A DNA stretch of 64,000 bases from Urbifossiella limnaea (GCF_007747215.1 NZ_CP036273.1:1534322-1598321); one strand, 5' to 3'; shown: positions 17,578 to 27,365, counted from the stretch's first letter. The notes: generated from the letters alone by a model not told the origin. Numbers and translations are program-made.

Positions 17578-18474
17578 CTACTGCCGGGCGGCGCCCTTGG
17601 TCTTCATCTTCACCGCGTACAGGCTCTTGCCGGTGGTGATGAACAGCGTCCGCATGTCGGCGCCGCCGAAGCACACGTTGGTGCAGCCGCCGTCCGGCGT
17701 GTCGATCTGCGCGATCTTCTTGCCCGCCTTGTCGTAGACCTGCACGCCGCGCGTCGTGAAGTACACGTTGCCGGCGTCGTCCACGGTCATGCCGTCGGAC
17801 GCCTGGTTGGCGAACACGCGGCGGTTCTTCAGCGTGCCGTCCGCCGCGATGTCGTAGGCGTGCGTCTTGTTCACCCCGAAGTCGGCCACGTACAGCGTCT
17901 TCCCGTCCGGCGTGCCGATGATGCCGTTCGGCTGCTTCACGTCCGCGTCCGCCTTCGACAGCGTCCCCTCCTTCGACAGGAAGTACACCGCCTGCGGCTG
18001 CTCCTGGGGGCCGCGCTTCCAGTACGGCCGCTTGTACAGCGGGTCGGTGAAGTACGCCCCGCCGTCGGGCCGCACCCAGATGTCGTTCGGGCCGTTCAGC
18101 AGCTTGCCGGCGTGGTCCTTCACCACCACCGTCACCTTCTTCGTGGCCACGTCGATCTTCCACAGCTCGTTCTGGGCGTCGGCGCAGGCCCAGAGGGTGC
18201 CGGCTGCGTCGAAGCAGAGGCCGTTCGACCGGCCGCAGGGCTCCATGAAGGTGGTGAGCTTGCCGTCGGCGGACCACTTGTGGATGCGGTCGTTGGGCTG
18301 GTCGGTGAAGTAGACGTTGCCGGCGGCGTCGGGGGCCGGGCCCTCGGTGAACGCGAACCCGCCGGCGAGCTTCTCGGGCACCGCCCCGTCGGCGACGGGC
18401 GAGACCGGGGGCGGGAGTTGTGCGGCGGTGGGGAGGGCGGCGAGGAGCGCGAGCGCGAGGGAGAGGGGGCGCAT
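17578..18474 (-). CDS. SMP-30/gluconolactonase-like secreted propeller
   Basis: 298 residues, signal peptide MRPLSLALALLAALPTAAQL. Propeller signatures: GGFAFTEGPAPDAAGNVYFT, GRSNGLCFDAAGTLWACAD, LNGPNDIWVRPDGGAYFTDP, KQPNGIIGTPDGKTLYVADF and SDGMTVDDAGNVYFTT. The metal-ligand Glu (TEGP), Asn (GPND) and Asp (SDGM) are present. It is related in plan to the protein at 10069-11106 but clearly diverged. It is transcribed away from a large palindrome. Confidence 0.9.
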   Translation of the reverse strand: MRPLSLALALLAALPTAAQLPPPVSPVADGAVPEKLAGGFAFTEGPAPDAAGNVYFTDQPNDRIHKWSADGKLTTFMEPCGRSNGLCFDAAGTLWACADAQNELWKIDVATKKVTVVVKDHAGKLLNGPNDIWVRPDGGAYFTDPLYKRPYWKRGPQEQPQAVYFLSKEGTLSKADADVKQPNGIIGTPDGKTLYVADFGVNKTHAYDIAADGTLKNRRVFANQASDGMTVDDAGNVYFTTRGVQVYDKAGKKIAQIDTPDGGCTNVCFGGADMRTLFITTGKSLYAVKMKTKGAARQ

Positions 18475-18511
18475 GGGGATGTTCCGAGAATGCGGATGAG
18501 ACAGCGCGAAC

Positions 18512-18633
18512 GCCGCCCGGGGTTGCCACCCCGGGCTAACGACGGCCGCCCCTCCGGGGCTTAATCCGGCTCGGGGCTTGAGCCCCGGAGGGGCGTTCGT
18601 GCTGAGCCCGGGGTGGCAACCCCGGGCGGCCTA
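18512..18633. repeat. long inverted repeat with CCCGGGGTTGCCACCCCGGG cores
   Basis: The arms (about 18512-18562 and 18579-18633) pair over about 50 bases, and each arm contains its own hairpin (CCCGGGGTTGCCACCCCGGG on one side, the complement on the other). GGCCTACGGCGGAG follows the right arm, as in the loop at 12766-12879. It lies between the divergent SMP-30 gene and rplC. The rest of the gap (18634-18805) has no feature I can support except a possible leader for rplC. Confidence 0.85.
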
Positions 18634-18805
18634 CGGCGGAGCGCCGGAAGCGTCACGCGCGTCTGGCCGTTCACCGCCGCGGTCGTATCCTATACGCTTT
18701 CGCCCCCGGGTTCACCAACCGACTGATGCACGGCGCTCCCCGCGCCGGATCGCAGGTCGGCCGGGGCCACCACCAGAGCCGCCGTTCCACGGCGGGAGCG
18801 TTCCC

Positions 18806-19714
18806 ATGTCGCTGGGTCTAATCGGGTACAAGGTCGGCATGACGCAGTTCTTCACCGCCAGCGGGGCGGTGGAGCCGGTCACGGTTCTCCGCGTCGGGCC
18901 GTGCCCCGTGCTGCAAATCAAGTACGAGGGCACCACGGACGGCAACCGCAAGGTCGTGAAGGACGGCTACACCGCCGTGCAGATCGGGTTCGACGACAAG
19001 CCGCGCAAGAACGCCACCCGCCCCGAGCAGGGGCACGTGGCCGCGAACCTGAAGTCGAAGCGGAAGGAGGCCCGCCAGAAGGCCGGCGTCAAGCTCCCGC
19101 CGAAGGCCGACGTGGAGCCGCAGCGCCACATCCGCGAGTTCCGCCTCGACCGCGTGGGGGCGTTTACCCTCGGCGTGAAGTCGGCCGACGCCGAGTCCGC
19201 CACGGTGACCGTGGAGCGCGTCAAGAGCACCGGCAACATCCTGAAGCCGCACGAGGGCTACCAGGAGGACGTGACGCTGACGGTGGGCCAGAAGCTGACC
19301 GTGGCGGACGTGTTCAAGGACGTGGTGGCGGTGGACGTGATCGGCACCACGAAGGGCCGCGGCACGCAGGGCGTCATGAAGCGGCACAACTTCGCGGGCT
19401 TGCCGGCGGCGCACGGTGCGAAGAAGGTCCACCGGCAGGCCGGGTCGACCTCGTCGCTGGCGAGCAACCGCGGTAGCGGCCGCCCGAAGAAGGGCATGAA
19501 GCGGGCCGGCCGGTACGGCAACGAGCGGGTGACGATCCGCAACCTGACGGTGGTGAAGGTGGACGCGGAAAACAACCTGATCCTGGTGCGCGGCGGCGTG
19601 CCGGGCCACCCGAACGCGGTGGTGATGGTGCGGCCGACGAACAAGGTCGGCCCGGGTTCGCCGCGGGCGAAGGCGAACAAGAAGGAATCGGCCCCGACCG
19701 GGAAGAAGAAGTAA
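18806..19714 (+). CDS. rplC: 50S ribosomal protein L3
   Basis: 302 residues, far longer than the roughly 209 of E. coli L3. The core is plain: MSLGLIGYKVGMTQFF start, DVIGTTKGRGTQGVMKRHNF, and the universal SLASNRGSGRPKKGMKRAG followed by RYGNERVT near the peptidyl-transferase-reaching loop. Extra length comes from an insertion around 65-115 (GHVAANLKSKRKEARQKAGV and on) and a basic tail ending in APTGKKK. The gene normally sits in the S10 operon after rpsJ and before rplD; here its neighbours are an SMP-30 gene and a leucine-rich-repeat gene. Confidence 0.96.
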   Translation: MSLGLIGYKVGMTQFFTASGAVEPVTVLRVGPCPVLQIKYEGTTDGNRKVVKDGYTAVQIGFDDKPRKNATRPEQGHVAANLKSKRKEARQKAGVKLPPKADVEPQRHIREFRLDRVGAFTLGVKSADAESATVTVERVKSTGNILKPHEGYQEDVTLTVGQKLTVADVFKDVVAVDVIGTTKGRGTQGVMKRHNFAGLPAAHGAKKVHRQAGSTSSLASNRGSGRPKKGMKRAGRYGNERVTIRNLTVVKVDAENNLILVRGGVPGHPNAVVMVRPTNKVGPGSPRAKANKKESAPTGKKK

Positions 19715-19724
19715 GGTCCCCATT

Positions 19725-19768
19725 CGCCGCTTGCGGCGTAGCGTCGCGACGCTACGCCGCGAGCGGCG
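19725..19768. terminator. 21-bp hairpin after rplC
   Basis: Arms at 19725-19745 and 19748-19768 pair almost perfectly around a 2-base turn. The same GCGGCGTAGCG motif forms the hairpin at 61865-61906. It directly follows the rplC stop and precedes the next start by 16 bases; probable terminator or processing site. Confidence 0.7.
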
Positions 19769-19784
19769 TGTATACACTTCGGGC

Positions 19785-21449
19785 ATGTCCGCCGCCCCGG
19801 CACTTCTGGCCGCGATCCGCGACCGCCCCGACGACGACACCCCGCGCCTGGCCTACGCCGACTGGCTCGACGACGCCGGCGACGCCGCCCGCGCCGAGTT
19901 CGTGCGCGTGCAGGTGCAGCTGGCCCGCCTCCCCGACCACGACCCCGCCCGCCCCGAACTGGAGGACCGCGAGCACGAGTTGCTGGCGGCGCACGAGCCC
20001 GCGTGGCTCGGCGTGCCGGGCGACGCGCTCACCGAGTGGGAGTGGGAGCGCGGCTTTGTGAACGAGGTGGCATGCGGCCCCGACGCCCTGGCCGAGCACG
20101 GGTCGGCCCTGTTCGCCGGCCACCCGGCCCGCCGCTGGCGGGTGGTCGGGCACCGGTCCGATTGCTGCGCCCAGGTTGCCCACGCTTGGGGCGACCGCAT
20201 CGAGGCGCTCGACCTCCGGGTCGCCCCTCTATCGACCGGCGCAACGGTGCAGTGGCTGGCCGACCACGACTGGTCCCGGCTCGCGGACGTCACACTGGGC
20301 GGGTTTGCCGACACCCGGTGGCAGGCCGATCCGGCCTCAGGGATGCGATTCCGCGCCCAGCTCCGAGCGTTCCACGCGAGCGGACCCACGGGAGAGTACC
20401 GACTCGGTCCGGTGGCCCGGTTCATCGAGCCGGCGGGGCTCGCCGACCTCGGCATCCAGGGCTGCCGCGCGACCGCTCCCGGGCTGGAGTGGCTCCTCGC
20501 CGCCGCGGCCTGCCGGCCGCTGACCCGACTCGACCTTTCTGACAGCAGCCTCGCACCGGACGCCCACCGGGCCTTCGCCCGCCCCGCGCCCGCGCTTACC
20601 GCCCTCGACGTGTCCAGCACCCCGCTCGCCGCGTTCGCACTCGAACCGCTGCTGAACGCCCCCGCGCTCGCCGGGCTGCGCGAGCTGAGCGCCAACCGCT
20701 GCGGGTCGGCCGCGGCCGTGGTGCGGGCGCTGCTCGGGTCGCCCTTCTGGTCGCAGGCCGAAACCCTCCGCCTCGCCGACGCCACCGCCCCCACGCGGCT
20801 CGTCGAGCCGCTGTTCGCCGCCGACGGCCCGGCCGCGCTCCGAACCCTCGACCTGTCGAACAACTTCCTTTACGACGCCGGCGTCGCCGACCTGTGCAAC
20901 GCGAACTGGTCCGGCTCCCTGACGTGGCTCGGCCTCGGCCGGAACTATCTGACGGACACCGCCGCCGAGCGCATCGCCGCGTCCGGCCGCTTCCGCCACC
21001 TGCGGACGCTCCACCTCAGCTACAACCACCCGCGCTGGCTGGAAGACAACGACTTCGACGGCCGCGTGACGGACCGCGGCGCGGTGGCGCTGGCGTCGAG
21101 CCCCGGGCTGGCGGCGCTGCGCGTGCTGACGCTCACCGGTGTCAGCCTGTCCGCGGCGGGCGTCGATGCGCTGCTGAATGGCCCGTTCTGGCGGCTGGCC
21201 GGGTTGGGCCTCGGTCGTTGCGAGCTGACGGCGGAGGCGGTGCGGGTGCTGGCCCGGTCGCCGCGACTGGCGCGGCTGTCGTTCCTCGACCTGAGCGGCA
21301 ACCGCGACCTGCGCGGCGACGCCCTCCGGCCGCTAGCCGAGAGCCCGTACCTGTCGCCGCTGCTGGAACTCGACATCCACGGCTGCGGCGCGTCGGAGGC
21401 GGTGGGGACCGAACTGCGGTCGCGGCTCGGGCGCCGGGTGGGGTTGTGA
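19785..21449 (+). CDS. TIGR02996-domain leucine-rich-repeat protein
   Basis: 554 residues with no signal peptide. The first 45 residues (LLAAIRDRPDDDTPRLAYAD, WLDDAGDAARAEFVRVQ) match the TIGR02996 'repeat-companion' domain, which is characteristic of Gemmata-type planctomycetes. The rest carries irregular leucine-rich repeats (LTRLDLSDSSL, LRTLDLSNNFLYDAGVADL, LTWLGLGRNYLTDTAAERI, LRTLHLSYNH, LSFLDLSGNRDL). It is probably a cytoplasmic interaction protein; partner unknown. The ATG at 19785 starts exactly at the domain. Confidence 0.9.
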   Translation: MSAAPALLAAIRDRPDDDTPRLAYADWLDDAGDAARAEFVRVQVQLARLPDHDPARPELEDREHELLAAHEPAWLGVPGDALTEWEWERGFVNEVACGPDALAEHGSALFAGHPARRWRVVGHRSDCCAQVAHAWGDRIEALDLRVAPLSTGATVQWLADHDWSRLADVTLGGFADTRWQADPASGMRFRAQLRAFHASGPTGEYRLGPVARFIEPAGLADLGIQGCRATAPGLEWLLAAAACRPLTRLDLSDSSLAPDAHRAFARPAPALTALDVSSTPLAAFALEPLLNAPALAGLRELSANRCGSAAAVVRALLGSPFWSQAETLRLADATAPTRLVEPLFAADGPAALRTLDLSNNFLYDAGVADLCNANWSGSLTWLGLGRNYLTDTAAERIAASGRFRHLRTLHLSYNHPRWLEDNDFDGRVTDRGAVALASSPGLAALRVLTLTGVSLSAAGVDALLNGPFWRLAGLGLGRCELTAEAVRVLARSPRLARLSFLDLSGNRDLRGDALRPLAESPYLSPLLELDIHGCGASEAVGTELRSRLGRRVGL

Positions 21450-21499
21450 CGGGCCAACCGTCATTGCCCCGCACCCCCGCTCCGGGGTAGCGTGGGGGC

Positions 21500-23821
21500 A
21501 TGGAAACCCTCGAGCTTAACCCAACCTCGATCACCCCGCTCGACACCCCCGTCGGCATCTACGCCGACATCGTCTTCGACCGCCCGCTCGACCACCCGTA
21601 CACCTACGCCGTCCCCGCCGCGCTCGCGGGCAAGGTCGGCACCGGTAAGCGCGTCGAAGCGCCGTTCGGCCGCGGCGGGCGGACCACGTCCGGGTTCTGC
21701 GTCCGCGTCGGCCACAACCCGCCGGCCCGCGGCGAGGTCAAGGACATCGCCCGCGTCCTCGACGACGACGCCCTCGTCGACGAGCACCTGATGAAACTCA
21801 CCCGCTGGATGGCCGACTACTACCTGTGCGGCTGGGGCCAGGTGCTCCACGCCGTCGTCCCGGCCGGGGTCCGCGACAACGCCGGCACCCGGCAGGCGAC
21901 GTTCGTCGAGCCGGTGGCGAAGGCCGAGCTGCCGAACCCGCTGCCGACGATCACCGCAGTGCAGAAGGCGGCGCTCGACTGCCTCAAGAAGGAGAACCGC
22001 CCGCTGGAGCTCGGCCAGCTCGCCCGGCTGGCGAAGTGCGGCCCCGGCGTCGTCGCGTCGCTCGTCAAGAAGCGGCTGCTGAAGAAGTTCACCGAGCGCG
22101 TCGAGAGCGAGGCGGGGGGCCAGCACGAGCGCGCCGCGGAAGCCGATGACAGCCCGGTGTCACCGCCGCCCGACATCCAGCTGAACGCCGACCAGACCGC
22201 CGTCTGGGACAAGCTCAACCCGATCCTGCACGCGGGCGGGTTTCATGCGTTCCTGCTGCACGGCGTCACCGGCAGCGGCAAGACGGAGATTTACCTCCGC
22301 GCCATCGAGGAGGTCGTGAAGCAGGGGAAGGAGGCGATCGTCCTCGTCCCCGAAATCTCGCTGACGCCGCAGACGCTGGAGCGGTTCCGCGGCCGCTGCG
22401 GGAACGTCGCCGTCCTCCACAGCCACCTCACCGACGCCGAGCGCGGGGCGTACTGGCGGCGCGTCGCCACCGGGCACGTGCAGGTCGTCGTCGGCGCCCG
22501 CAGCGCCGTGTTCGCCCCCACCCGCAAGCTCGGCCTCATCGTCATCGACGAGGAGCACGAGACGACGTTCAAGCAGGAGGCGACGCCGCGCTACCACGCC
22601 CGCGACGTGGCCGTGATGCGCGCCCGGCTCGAAGACATCCCCATCGTCATGGGCTCCGCCACGCCGAGCCTCGAAAGCTGGGCCAACGCCGCCCGCGGGG
22701 CGTACACGCTGCTGGAACTGCCGAAGCGCGTGGAGGACCGGCCGATGCCGCCGGTGCAGGTGATCGACCTGCGACACGAGCCGAAGCCGCAACACGGGCG
22801 GCCGGGCGCGATCAGCCCGACCCTCGAAGCCGCGATGCGCTCCACACTGAAGGCGAAGGGGCAAGTCATCCTGATGCTGAACCGCCGCGGGTTCAGCACG
22901 CACGTCCACTGCCCGGGGTGCGGCCACGTCGCGCAGTGCGCCCACTGCGACCTGGCGCTGACGTTCCACCGCACGAAGGCGGCGCTGGTGTGCCACTACT
23001 GCGGCTGGGAGACCGCCCCCTACGCCAAGTGCCCCGGCTGTGGCCAGGCGGCGATCCGCTACCAGGGGCTGGGCACCGAGAAGCTGCATGTCGAGATCGA
23101 GGAGAAGTTCCCTGGCAGCGTGTGCCAGCGGATGGACTCGGACACGATGAGCAAGCCCGGCAGCCACCAGCGCGTGCTCGACGCCTTCCGCGACGGGCTC
23201 GTTCACATCCTGGTCGGCACGCAGATGATTGCGAAGGGGCTGGACTTCCCGAACGTCACGCTGGTGGGCGTGGTGAACGCCGACGTGGGGCTGCACCTCC
23301 CCGACTTCCGCAGCGCCGAGCGGACGTTTCAGCTGCTGGCGCAGGTGGCGGGCCGCGCCGGCCGCGGCGAGAAGGGCGGGCGGGTGCTGGTGCAGACGTA
23401 CACGCCCGAGCACCCGTGCATCACGCTGGCGGCGGGCCACGACTACGCCACGTTCGCGGCCCAGGAGCTGGTCCACCGCAAGCAGCACAAGTACCCGCCG
23501 TACGAGCGGATGGCCCGGCTCATCGTCCGCAGCGAGAAGGAGGAGGCGGCCGGCGCCTTCGCCGACACGCTGGCGGGCGCCTTCCAGAGCGCGCTGGCAA
23601 CGCACGCGCGGGACTCCGCCGGCAAGCCGCCGCCGGTGCGGCTGCTCGGCCCGGCGGAGTGCCCGGTGTTCCGGCTGAAGAACTTCTACCGGTTCCACTT
23701 CCAGGTGCAGGCCGACAGCAGCGCCGCGCTGCACGACGTGCTCCGCGCCGCGCTGGCGACGGCCCGCCCGCCGAGCGGCGTCGAGTTCCAGGTGGACATC
23801 GACCCGTACAGCATGTTGTGA
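21500..23821 (+). CDS. priA: primosomal protein N' (replication restart helicase)
   Basis: 773 residues, normal length for PriA, the superfamily 2 helicase that reloads the replisome at stalled forks. An N-terminal DNA-binding domain (FDRPLDHPYTYAVPAAL) is followed by Walker A HGVTGSGKTEIYLRA (about 253-262), DEEH (about 350) and the motif GSATPSLESW. The zinc-binding cysteines lie at about 472-518 (CPGCGHVAQCAHCDLAL, CHYCGW, CPGCG). Helicase motifs V/VI are VGTQMIAKGLDFPNVTLVG and QVAGRAGRGEKGG. An ATG at 21500 precedes a typical N-terminus. Confidence 0.97.
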   Translation: METLELNPTSITPLDTPVGIYADIVFDRPLDHPYTYAVPAALAGKVGTGKRVEAPFGRGGRTTSGFCVRVGHNPPARGEVKDIARVLDDDALVDEHLMKLTRWMADYYLCGWGQVLHAVVPAGVRDNAGTRQATFVEPVAKAELPNPLPTITAVQKAALDCLKKENRPLELGQLARLAKCGPGVVASLVKKRLLKKFTERVESEAGGQHERAAEADDSPVSPPPDIQLNADQTAVWDKLNPILHAGGFHAFLLHGVTGSGKTEIYLRAIEEVVKQGKEAIVLVPEISLTPQTLERFRGRCGNVAVLHSHLTDAERGAYWRRVATGHVQVVVGARSAVFAPTRKLGLIVIDEEHETTFKQEATPRYHARDVAVMRARLEDIPIVMGSATPSLESWANAARGAYTLLELPKRVEDRPMPPVQVIDLRHEPKPQHGRPGAISPTLEAAMRSTLKAKGQVILMLNRRGFSTHVHCPGCGHVAQCAHCDLALTFHRTKAALVCHYCGWETAPYAKCPGCGQAAIRYQGLGTEKLHVEIEEKFPGSVCQRMDSDTMSKPGSHQRVLDAFRDGLVHILVGTQMIAKGLDFPNVTLVGVVNADVGLHLPDFRSAERTFQLLAQVAGRAGRGEKGGRVLVQTYTPEHPCITLAAGHDYATFAAQELVHRKQHKYPPYERMARLIVRSEKEEAAGAFADTLAGAFQSALATHARDSAGKPPPVRLLGPAECPVFRLKNFYRFHFQVQADSSAALHDVLRAALATARPPSGVEFQVDIDPYSML

Positions 23822-23951
23822 CGCGAGCCGGGCGATCGGCCCGCTCACGACGGCCGCTCGCCGGGTCTGTCGCTTCCCCGGCGCGGGGTGGTATGATAAA
23901 CCCAATTCTCCCCGGCCCCGGCCGCCCCCGGACCCCCTCACCGCCCGGACT

Positions 23952-26900
23952 ATGAGGCTCGACGAACTCGGTCGCATCCTCCGGGACACCGACCCGGCCG
24001 CCGTCCTCGTGGACCCGCCGGTCCTCGCCCGCGTCGCCCAGGCCGAGGCCGGCATCGGCTGGGCCTTTTGGGCCGTCCCGCACGACCACTGCTGGGTGGT
24101 AGACCGGCAGGCCCTCTTCCGGCACGTCGCGCGCGACGAACTCCTCCTGCCGCCGGACTACGCCCTCCCCGAAGCCGTGCTACTGCTGGCCCGGCCGAGC
24201 AACGCCGAGCTCGAAGGGCCGCCCGGCGACCTGCTCAGCCGGTACTGGCGGCTCCTGTTCCACGCCGCCGCCCACCGCGAACTCAACCGCACCCTCGCCG
24301 GCGTCGGCCCGGCCGCGCTCCGCGAGCGGGTCGAGCGCGTCGGCCCGGCCGCGTTCGAGGAGGCGCGGAACGTGCTGGTGCAGGACAACCTCCTCGCCCC
24401 GAAGGCCGACGACAAGGCCGCCTACGCCGAGTTCGCCGCGGTGTTCCTGGAGATGCGGCTGTTCAACCCGGCGCTGGTGGCGGTGAACTTCCCGAGCCTG
24501 CCGCCGGCGGCCGCCGTCGAGGGCGTGCTCGCCGCCGACGTCGACGCGCCGCGGCTGTTCGCGGCCACGCGCCCGGCCGGCGCCCCGACCCCGGCCCCGA
24601 AGTCCGACGACCAGGCCGACGAGTCCTACGACTTCTACTACCGCCTCCGCCGCCAGGCCACCCGCGCCGCCGCCCTCGGCGACACCGTGGCCGCGGCCAT
24701 CTCACACACCCGCGCGGCCCGCGTCGCCCCCGGCAACCTCACCGCCTCGGCCCAGGACTCCGCCCGCAACGACATCTACGCACTCGTCCGCCGGATGGAG
24801 CTGGCGCTGGGCGTGACCGACGACGAGGCCGTGGGGTGGAAGGCCGTGCTGCCGCGGCTCCTCGACAAGGCCGACCAGGGGAACCGCACCGTCGAGGCGG
24901 CCCTCCTGCACGACCTGCAGCGCGCCTGCCGCGAGCACGAGCTGCCGACCTACGCGCTGGACGCGGTCGAGTACGCGCTCTCCGCCGGCCGCACGAAGCT
25001 CCGCCGCGAGCTGAAGGGCCAGCCGTACGTGCGCGTGCCGGCGCACCTGCGGCTGGCCGCGCGCCGCCTCGCCGCGGCGCGCCTCACCGACGCCGACCGG
25101 CAGGCGCTCGGGTCGCTCATCCAGGGCGCCGTCGCCCGGGCCGAGACGCGCCTCCGCGAGCAGTTCCGCCCCATCCTCGCCACCGCGCTGAAGGACGCGG
25201 GGCTCCAGCCGAGCACGGTCCCCGAACAGGCGGCGCTCGCCAAGACGGTCGAGGAACTGCTCGACCGCGTCTCCGCCACCGGGTTCCTCGGGTTCGCCGA
25301 CGTGCGCGACGCCATCGCCCGCGGGCAGATGAAGCTGCCCGACCTCGGCGGCGCCAACGAGTACGTCCGCGGCGACCCCCTCCTGCGGCTCGACAGCCGG
25401 CTCGCGGCCGAGCTGGACGGCGTCTACCGCCGGGCCGAACTCTACACCCGCGGGCTGGAGCAGCTCACCGCCATCGGGTTCGGCACCGAGACCGGCCGGC
25501 GGCTGACGCGGAACGTGTTCCTGCCGTTCGGCGCCGCGTTCCTGGTGGCGCAGTTCGTCTGGCTGATGGTGTTCGAGTACGGCCCGCACCCGAGCGGCCC
25601 GGAGGGCGAGCAGGCCGGCACCTTCCTCGGCGGCTGGAACCAGCAGACGTGGTTCCACCTGAGCTGGCTCGGGCTCGGGGTCTTCTTCCTGCTGGTGGTG
25701 CGGTCGGCGGCGGTGCGGCGGGTGCTGCACGCCGTCGGCCGGAAGCTGTACCGGGCGGCGCGGTTCGTGTTCTGGGAGGTGCCGTACCGCCTGTGGGCGA
25801 GCCCGTGGGTGCAGCGCCTCATCGACAGCGTCCCGGTGCAGTTCCTCTGGAATTTCGTGGTGAAGCCGGCGGCGCTGACGGGCGTGCTCGTCGCCGCGTT
25901 CCAGCCCTACCTGTGGGACGCCGGCGGGGCGCCGCAGGCGCTCACGTTCCTGGCGTCGGTCCTCGTCGTGAACACGCGCCCCGGCCGGGTCGCGGGGGAA
26001 CTGCTGCTCGAGGCCGCGCGCCGCCTCATCGACGTCGCCCGCTCGCTCCCCGCCCTGCTCCACTGGATCAACGACTTCTTCCGCGATTTCGTCGACTTCC
26101 TCGAATGGGTGCTGGCCCGCGTCGAGGACTGGCTGCGCCTCCGCGGCGACGGCGGCCGCGTGGCGGTGGCCGTGCGCGCCGTCGCCGGCGTGCTGTGGAT
26201 GCCGGTCGAGTTCCTGATCCGCTTCTACACGGTCGTGCTGATCGAGCCGATGATCAACCCGCTGAAGCTGCCGCTCTCGATCCTGTTCGCCAAGTTCGTG
26301 TACCCGCTGCTGGCCATCCTCGGGCTGTTCACGCTCTCCCCGCTCGGCTCGCCGCTGGTCGAGAAGCTGACGCCGGCGGTGCCGTACCCGGTGGCCTGGC
26401 TGCTGGTGGTCGGCACCTTCTACCTGTTGCCGGACGCGTTCACGTTCCTGTTCTGGGAGATGCGCGAGAACTGGCGGCTGTACCGCGCCAACCGGCCGAC
26501 GGGGTTGCGGCCGGTGTCGGTGGGGCCGGGCGGCGAGACGGTGAAGGGGTTGCTGCACATCGGCTTCCACTCGGGCACGGTGCCGCGGCTGTTCGCGAGG
26601 CTGCGGGCCGCCGAGCGGGAGGCGGCGCGGACCGACGTGTGGCAGGAGGTCCGCCAGCACCGCGCCTCGCTGCGCGACGTGGAGGAGGCGGTACGGCGGT
26701 TCGTGGCGCGGGACTTCCTGGCGGTGCTGAACAACCCGCAGTCGGGGTGGACCGGGCCCGTGCTGTCGGTCGGCGAGGTGAACCTGGGCACGAACCGCAT
26801 CCGGCTGGAGGTGGTGCCACAGGACGGCACGCCGGCGTGGCTGGAGTGGGAGGACCGCAGCGGCTGGCTCGTGGCCGGGTGGGCGAACCCGGGCTTCCTG

Positions 26901-27302
26901 ACGGGGCTGCCCGACGACCAGGCGGGGGCGCTGGCGAACGCGCTCGGCTACCTGTTCAAGCGGGCCGGCGTGGACGTGGTGCGCGAGGAGGTGCGGGCGG
27001 CGCTGCCGAAGGACGCGGCCCACTTCGACGTGGGGCCGGCGGGCTTGCTGGTGTGGTACGGGGCGCGCGAGGGCGAGCCGGTGATCTACGACCTGGGCGA
27101 CCCGGGGACGAAACTGCGGCCGCTGACGGCCCGGCGGCGGGCGGCGTCGGGCGAGTTCCTGGATGCGGACCGGGTGGCGTTCGGCCGGCGGCCGCTGACG
27201 TGGTCGCAGTGGACGGGCGTGTGGCCGGCGACGCCGGGGGCGGCGCCGACGGAGCGGGATCTGGCGCTGCTGCCGCCGCGGCCGAGACCGCCGCTTCCGT
27301 AG
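23952..27302 (+). CDS. very large uncharacterised membrane protein (1,116 residues)
   Basis: No family recognised. The first 520 residues are soluble and rich in Ala/Arg/Leu, mostly helical (HAAAHRELNRTLAGVGPAAL, RAPAHLRLAARRLAAARLTD). Hydrophobic segments follow between about 525 and 850 (FLPFGAAFLVAQFVWLMVFE, WLGLGVFFLLVVRSAAVRRV, PYPVAWLLVVGTFYLLPDAF), with amphipathic stretches rich in Trp and Phe between them. The last 230 residues are soluble again. HAAAH is not a metalloprotease HExxH. The start (ATG 23952) is 130 bases after priA. A hairpin follows the stop. Probably planctomycete-restricted. Confidence 0.8.
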   Translation: MRLDELGRILRDTDPAAVLVDPPVLARVAQAEAGIGWAFWAVPHDHCWVVDRQALFRHVARDELLLPPDYALPEAVLLLARPSNAELEGPPGDLLSRYWRLLFHAAAHRELNRTLAGVGPAALRERVERVGPAAFEEARNVLVQDNLLAPKADDKAAYAEFAAVFLEMRLFNPALVAVNFPSLPPAAAVEGVLAADVDAPRLFAATRPAGAPTPAPKSDDQADESYDFYYRLRRQATRAAALGDTVAAAISHTRAARVAPGNLTASAQDSARNDIYALVRRMELALGVTDDEAVGWKAVLPRLLDKADQGNRTVEAALLHDLQRACREHELPTYALDAVEYALSAGRTKLRRELKGQPYVRVPAHLRLAARRLAAARLTDADRQALGSLIQGAVARAETRLREQFRPILATALKDAGLQPSTVPEQAALAKTVEELLDRVSATGFLGFADVRDAIARGQMKLPDLGGANEYVRGDPLLRLDSRLAAELDGVYRRAELYTRGLEQLTAIGFGTETGRRLTRNVFLPFGAAFLVAQFVWLMVFEYGPHPSGPEGEQAGTFLGGWNQQTWFHLSWLGLGVFFLLVVRSAAVRRVLHAVGRKLYRAARFVFWEVPYRLWASPWVQRLIDSVPVQFLWNFVVKPAALTGVLVAAFQPYLWDAGGAPQALTFLASVLVVNTRPGRVAGELLLEAARRLIDVARSLPALLHWINDFFRDFVDFLEWVLARVEDWLRLRGDGGRVAVAVRAVAGVLWMPVEFLIRFYTVVLIEPMINPLKLPLSILFAKFVYPLLAILGLFTLSPLGSPLVEKLTPAVPYPVAWLLVVGTFYLLPDAFTFLFWEMRENWRLYRANRPTGLRPVSVGPGGETVKGLLHIGFHSGTVPRLFARLRAAEREAARTDVWQEVRQHRASLRDVEEAVRRFVARDFLAVLNNPQSGWTGPVLSVGEVNLGTNRIRLEVVPQDGTPAWLEWEDRSGWLVAGWANPGFLTGLPDDQAGALANALGYLFKRAGVDVVREEVRAALPKDAAHFDVGPAGLLVWYGAREGEPVIYDLGDPGTKLRPLTARRRAASGEFLDADRVAFGRRPLTWSQWTGVWPATPGAAPTERDLALLPPRPRPPLP

Positions 27303-27334
27303 GTCGGACCTCGCAAAGCCTCGACCCGACCTAC
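27301..27334. repeat. small TAGGTCGG inverted repeat
   Basis: GTAGGTCGGACCTCGC and the complementary CTCGACCCGACCTAC fold into a short imperfect hairpin directly after the stop of the large membrane-protein gene. It is a degenerate relative of the element at 8420-8558. Confidence 0.6.
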
Positions 27335-27365
27335 GGAAGCCCCGCGCCGGTGGCCCGAAACGGGC

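Noticed and set aside
23952-24330. Metalloprotease motif in the large membrane protein
   Set aside because: HAAAHRELN lacks the Glu of HExxH and there is no third ligand nearby.
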